Assembly (NCBI GenBank): GCA_964394585.1
Contig: CAYMYI010000099.1
Location: 1-16,583, forward strand
Direction of reading: 5' to 3'
DNA length: 16,583 nt
Source of the DNA: CAYUJH01 sp964394585
GTDB taxonomy: Bacteria > Bacteroidota > Bacteroidia > Cytophagales > Flammeovirgaceae
In this document: positions 12,670-16,583 of the stretch, piece after piece
Layout: each line of letters starts with the position of its first letter
Position numbering within the stretch: the first letter of the stretch is position 1
Notes under the pieces: generated by a model
What the model saw: only the letters and a program-made list of their open reading frames with translations
The model's database searches: none
What the model was told of the DNA's origin: nothing
Program-made: the position numbers and the translations under genes

Positions 12670-15600
12670 CTACTTTTCCTCTTCGATTTTAGGCGGTTCT
12701 GATTCGCGCGCCGGCGATTTTTTGTTCTTCTTTTTTCCTTTTCCATCTCCTTTAAATAAGTTTCTGAACTTATCATAGTCTTTGTTGAAAATAAAAGAAA
12801 CGCCTGTTTCTATAAAGTCGCCGTCGATGAGATCTTCATACGCATTACGGCGATAGGCTTTTAAGCGGTAGCGGCCATCACGGGTGAGTTTGTACTCGAG
12901 TGAAACGTCCCCAGCAATTTGTTGCGCATTACTACTATTATCAGTCGTTGGATCTTGCCCATCGCTGGTGAGGTTTACGTTGCCTCCCACGTTGATGGTA
13001 ACCCGTTCATCGAAGAGTTCTTTGGAAAGCTCCACGCCTAATTCGGTGCGTCCTCCTACGCTTCCGGTGGAGTAGTCGTCGTACGAGTTGAGTTCAAAGT
13101 TGAGGTCGATTCCCTTGAGGTAGCGGCTCGAAAGCCGGTTGAGTTGTTGAGTGAGCAGCCGACTTACGCTGCTTCGAGCCGTAGAGGTTACCAAATTATT
13201 TTGCCCTGCGCTTTCTAGCACATTATCGGAAATAAATGTATTCAGAATTAGTAGTGCAAATACTTGCTTGTTGAGTTCAGCTTCGTTTTGGTTAAGGCGT
13301 TGCAATTGGGCGTTTACCGTTCCGTTGAGCGCCCCTTTTTCGAGTTCGGGCAAGTTTACTTCAAAAGTAACTTCGGGTTTTTCCAATTCGCCTTGCATGG
13401 TAAGCCCTACAATAAAAGGGAGCTGTTGTTGTCGCGCGCGCACTTCATCGGGGTTATCAGTTGGGGGAAATAGCTCGTAGGGAGTAGCTTTAGTTTCGTA
13501 CAATGCTGTGATGTCGAGCTGGGCATTGTATGGGTCGCCAGTCCAAATCAAGCGGCTTCCCGGTTTAATTTTGAAACGCCGTTTTACAAGATCGTAAAAG
13601 GTGAGCAGGTAATCGCCACTTTCTAAGGTATAAATGCCAGCAAGAGTCATAGTACCGGCAGGGTCCATCGTAAAACTTAGCGTTCCCCCTCCTTTTACAG
13701 TGAGTTTATCCCCGGCTTCCGGATCTATGATAATGGTAAGCTCGGCGGTATTATCTACTTCGATGTTTGCCGTGAAGTCCAGTCCTTCAATTGTTTCTTC
13801 TTCTGGGTCTTCTTTTTCAAGTAAAATTACAGACGAATCTTCGGTTACTTCGATAAATTCCACAATGCCCACACGGTTTACGGTTTCTAGGTTTTCATCG
13901 GGGAGGATGTAGGTGATTTCTGTGCCCTCCAAAATTTTGGCACGCATATCAATTTCGGGTAAGGAAGGCGTTCCGGTGATTTTCAGCGTACTACTTGTGA
14001 GTACTTTCCCATAAAAAAGCTCGTTATCGTTCGCATTCGTATTAAGTACTAAGAAGTTATCCGTTGCGATATCGAGATTGAACTCATAGTCGGTGTAGTT
14101 GGTAGTGAAAATATCGCCTTCCACGGAGGCTTGCCTACCCTGTTCATCTTTTAAGAAAAACTTATTGAGGTGAATGCCTCTTTTCCCAAACACAATCTGC
14201 TCTTCTTCAATGGTGAAGGCAGAGTTTAAATAATTGAGCCGGAACGAGAGCGAAGGCGCATACAGGCTACCCCGCACAATGGGGAGGTCGGGGCCGCGGA
14301 ACACTACCCGCCCTTGTAAAGCGCCATCTAACTCAGAAAGTTGCCCGAAGGTTAGCCCATTGAGCCCTCCTACATCAAACCGATCCATTTTAATGGCTAA
14401 TTGAAGAGGGTTTGCTTCCGAAGATAAAAGGTAATGCCCATTTACGGCAACATCGTTCCCGCGTTCGGTGAGGGTCAGGTTTAGTTCATACTTTTCTACA
14501 TTATACTGATTGTTTGCCGTAAAGTGTAGCCTGCCGAGGGTATCGCCCATAAGGGTAAAGTCTGAAATGGTAATATCGGTTGCCGTGCGCAAGGTATCGG
14601 TTAGGCTATTGGCTATAATATTTCCGTTTACAACGCCTCCTAGCAGTTCTTCCTCGCTTTGAATGGCTTTTGTCAGAAAGTTTAACTTGAAGTTCTCGAA
14701 ACTGGCACTAAGGTCAGTTTGTGTAGAATCTTTTCCGCTTAAGACTACAGAAAAAGATTGGTCGCCAGCTTGCTCTTTAAACGAAAGCCCTTGCGAACGT
14801 ACGCTGCCAGGTTGAAACAACAGGAAATTATCGCTGGGAACATCCCACGATTCGTAGTTGAGCACAAAGTTTTCGCTGTTAAACTGAAACTGAAAGAGGC
14901 TATCGCGCCCGGATACCGCACCACCAATGGTAAATTGATCGTAGCCTAGGCTGTCGTATAAGTTTAGTTGGGTGTATAGTTGGTTGGAGGCTACATTTCC
15001 CGAAAGCGTAGGGGTCATCATTTTGAACTCTTCAGTCGCAATTTGCGAAAGCCCTAGCGTGTATTTCAAACTATCGGGCGTACTGTTGACCTCCAATTTG
15101 AAATTGGAAAAGTTAACATCGTTATACTGCGCTTCTGCAAATTGTATAAGGGCACTGAGCGAAGGGGTTTCTCGGTTAAAGTCAAGCGAGAAATCACCTG
15201 GTGATAGTTTTTGTAAATCGGGGAGTAGCCATTCGGTAATAAAATCGGTGTTTTTAAGTTTGCCCGATACTTGCATTTTATGGGGGATGCTATCGGCTTG
15301 TGGAGGTATCGCCGAAAAAGCATAATACTGGTGCAACAGCGCGGGGAATTCAGCCAATAAAATTGCCGATGATGCATTCCCGTTTGCTTCTACATCGAAC
15401 CAATTTGAATTTACAGATGCCCGAAACGTATCGGCATTTTCTTCAACGGTAGCTCGAAGGGTTGCCATGCGCCATCGTTTATTTTCTTCTTGAAGGGTAA
15501 GCTCGTCGAGCGAAAATGTACCGTTGATAAAAGCTTCTTTAGAAAGGGAAATTGCCGTATGCGAGCGCATTTTTACCGAAAGCTCGGGGTTTTGCGCAGG

Positions 15601-16583
15601 CAGAAAACCCAAGGCTTTGAGGTTTAGCTGAGCAATATCCAATTGGAAGTCGGTTGAGAGTGCCTCATTGGCATACTGCACGCTTCCGTTGTAGGCAAGT
15701 CGAGCGTTGGAGTCGTTCAGCGCAAAGGTGCCTTCGTATCCTTCTAAGGTGAAATTGCCATCCATTTCTGCATTTTGGTAACGATACCCCAGCACTTCGG
15801 CACTGCCGATGGTGCCTTTTAATGTTCCTGCAGGCGTGCCGGTAGCTAACCCACTGCCTTTTGCTTGCAAGTTGCCAGAAATGCTACCTACCGTTTCGGG
15901 CATGCGCAACAAAGCCCCAATGTTGAGGTCGGCGGTGGTAATCTCTGCGTCGAATTGTAATTGTTGGCGGGTGGTGTCTTTCTTTTGTTGTATCCCAACC
16001 CTTGCCTTTCCCAAAGTGCTTTGCAAATCGAGTTGTCCTTCAAATTCGTCGAAAGTTCCTACAAAAGCACCTTTTAGTTCGCTTTGGGCGGGTAACTGTA
16101 CCATGGTTGCGTACGGGGTAGCTTGTAAAATACTGGCGATGTCATCGCCGACAAGGTAGGCAGTATCGAGTTGTAGATCGATGTAAGGCTCCTCGAGTAA
16201 ATTTTTCATGCTGCCCTGCAATTGCACAAACGATTGCCCCAAAAGCCGAACTTTTCCTTTTTGGATAGATAGGTTCTGAGGAGTCCCCTTAATGCGCAGA
16301 CTTAGCCGAGCATTGGCGCTGGCAAGATTCCGTTCATTAAACAATTCGTATAGCGCAGGTTGGAAATACAGAATATCGGCGAAGCCTATCCGGGCTTGGT
16401 TTAGGCTGATGTTGACAAAAAGTTCTTCTAGGTGGTTGGTGAAGGTAGGTAGCGAGTCGTACTCGAGTGCTATGTACTCGTTAAGCGAGGAGTGGGCAGT
16501 TTCGAGTAGAAAGTTGCGGGCAACCAGCTTTTGATTATCTGCCTTTAAGTTGGTGCGGAGCTTTTTGAGCTGAAACCCGCTCT
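12670..16583 (-). CDS. TamB-like translocation/assembly module protein (DUF490), N-terminus beyond right edge
   Basis: The minus frame is open from the right edge (first full codon at 16581) to TAG at 12670-12672, giving about 1303 residues without a plausible start; a TTG at 16344 is internal. The long chain of alternating beta-strand-like segments is typical of AsmA/TamB proteins. The C-terminal TamB (DUF490) domain is recognised from LTVKGGGTLSFTMDP, AGIYTLESGDYLLTFYD, KPGSRLIWTGDPYNAQLDI and NLPELEKG, followed by the Gln-rich LLTQQLNRLSSRYLKG and a final strand series ending ETGVSFIFNKDYDKFRNLF. After that comes a highly charged Lys-then-Glu tail. TamB-like proteins are anchored in the inner membrane by an N-terminal helix (not visible here), span the periplasm, and are linked to outer-membrane protein assembly with a BamA-family partner, or to lipid transport. 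Bacteroidota homologues usually run to about 1500-1700 residues, so perhaps 200-400 are missing. Confidence 0.92.
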   Translation of the reverse strand, partial: SGFQLKKLRTNLKADNQKLVARNFLLETAHSSLNEYIALEYDSLPTFTNHLEELFVNISLNQARIGFADILYFQPALYELFNERNLASANARLSLRIKGTPQNLSIQKGKVRLLGQSFVQLQGSMKNLLEEPYIDLQLDTAYLVGDDIASILQATPYATMVQLPAQSELKGAFVGTFDEFEGQLDLQSTLGKARVGIQQKKDTTRQQLQFDAEITTADLNIGALLRMPETVGSISGNLQAKGSGLATGTPAGTLKGTIGSAEVLGYRYQNAEMDGNFTLEGYEGTFALNDSNARLAYNGSVQYANEALSTDFQLDIAQLNLKALGFLPAQNPELSVKMRSHTAISLSKEAFINGTFSLDELTLQEENKRWRMATLRATVEENADTFRASVNSNWFDVEANGNASSAILLAEFPALLHQYYAFSAIPPQADSIPHKMQVSGKLKNTDFITEWLLPDLQKLSPGDFSLDFNRETPSLSALIQFAEAQYNDVNFSNFKLEVNSTPDSLKYTLGLSQIATEEFKMMTPTLSGNVASNQLYTQLNLYDSLGYDQFTIGGAVSGRDSLFQFQFNSENFVLNYESWDVPSDNFLLFQPGSVRSQGLSFKEQAGDQSFSVVLSGKDSTQTDLSASFENFKLNFLTKAIQSEEELLGGVVNGNIIANSLTDTLRTATDITISDFTLMGDTLGRLHFTANNQYNVEKYELNLTLTERGNDVAVNGHYLLSSEANPLQLAIKMDRFDVGGLNGLTFGQLSELDGALQGRVVFRGPDLPIVRGSLYAPSLSFRLNYLNSAFTIEEEQIVFGKRGIHLNKFFLKDEQGRQASVEGDIFTTNYTDYEFNLDIATDNFLVLNTNANDNELFYGKVLTSSTLKITGTPSLPEIDMRAKILEGTEITYILPDENLETVNRVGIVEFIEVTEDSSVILLEKEDPEEETIEGLDFTANIEVDNTAELTIIIDPEAGDKLTVKGGGTLSFTMDPAGTMTLAGIYTLESGDYLLTFYDLVKRRFKIKPGSRLIWTGDPYNAQLDITALYETKATPYELFPPTDNPDEVRARQQQLPFIVGLTMQGELEKPEVTFEVNLPELEKGALNGTVNAQLQRLNQNEAELNKQVFALLILNTFISDNVLESAGQNNLVTSTARSSVSRLLTQQLNRLSSRYLKGIDLNFELNSYDDYSTGSVGGRTELGVELSKELFDERVTINVGGNVNLTSDGQDPTTDNSSNAQQIAGDVSLEYKLTRDGRYRLKAYRRNAYEDLIDGDFIETGVSFIFNKDYDKFRNLFKGDGKGKKKNKKSPARESEPPKIEEEK

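Noticed and set aside
12670..16344. Treating TTG at 16344 as the start of the TamB-like gene
   Set aside because: The frame stays open to the window edge with TamB-like strand pattern upstream of this codon, and no signal anchor follows it, so the gene is simply truncated by the window.
1..16583. Search for a defence, CRISPR, phage or transposon system across the window
   Set aside because: No spaced direct repeats, nuclease/helicase pairs, integrase, transposase or tRNA-associated attachment site were seen; the genes are envelope and metabolic functions.

Overview
The window looks like chromosomal DNA from a gliding or T9SS-bearing Bacteroidota, most likely of the Cytophagia type. The evidence is a large secreted protein ending in a CHU_C/gliding-motility-associated (type IX secretion, type B) sorting domain, a Bacteroidota-style TamB-like protein, a BFN-UVR bifunctional nuclease, a DUF6122-type membrane protein, SGNH and sugar-isomerase lipoproteins, and start regions where TAnnTTTG-like -7 elements are easier to find than Shine-Dalgarno sites. 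I see no rRNA, tRNA, CRISPR array, transposase, integrase or phage gene. Genus and species cannot be called from this.

Layout. (a) 1-2697, all minus strand: the N-terminal part of a PAS-domain sensor running off the left edge, a 373-bp gap with at most a doubtful 51-aa ORF, a BFN-UVR bifunctional nuclease with a TTG start, a secreted thioredoxin-fold-like protein without a redox motif, and a small polytopic DUF6122-like membrane protein. (b) 2853-8822, plus strand: a TIGR01777/YfcH-type SDR oxidoreductase, 20 bp later an SGNH/GDSL-family lipoprotein whose catalytic Ser and Asn positions appear substituted, then a 1147-aa surface protein built of Ig/cadherin-like and FnIII-like domains with a tandemly duplicated ~217-residue module. 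(c) A long hairpin with a T-tract (8845-8909) between convergent genes. (d) 9009-16583, minus strand: a Tat-dependent lipoprotein of the sugar phosphate isomerase/epimerase family, a secreted amidase-signature hydrolase, a chloramphenicol-acetyltransferase-like enzyme, and the C-terminal ~1303 residues of a TamB-like envelope protein whose N-terminus lies beyond the right edge.

How it fits together. Most products are cell-envelope or exported proteins: lipoproteins, a T9SS cargo, TamB and signal-peptide proteins. Apart from the SDR-SGNH pair and possibly CAT-amidase, the genes read as independent housekeeping or accessory units. I found no convincing new multi-gene system. The most unusual points are the degenerate SGNH active site, the repeated FnIII module with conserved Cys pairs in the T9SS cargo, the complex hairpin at 8845-8909, and two small unannotated ORFs.
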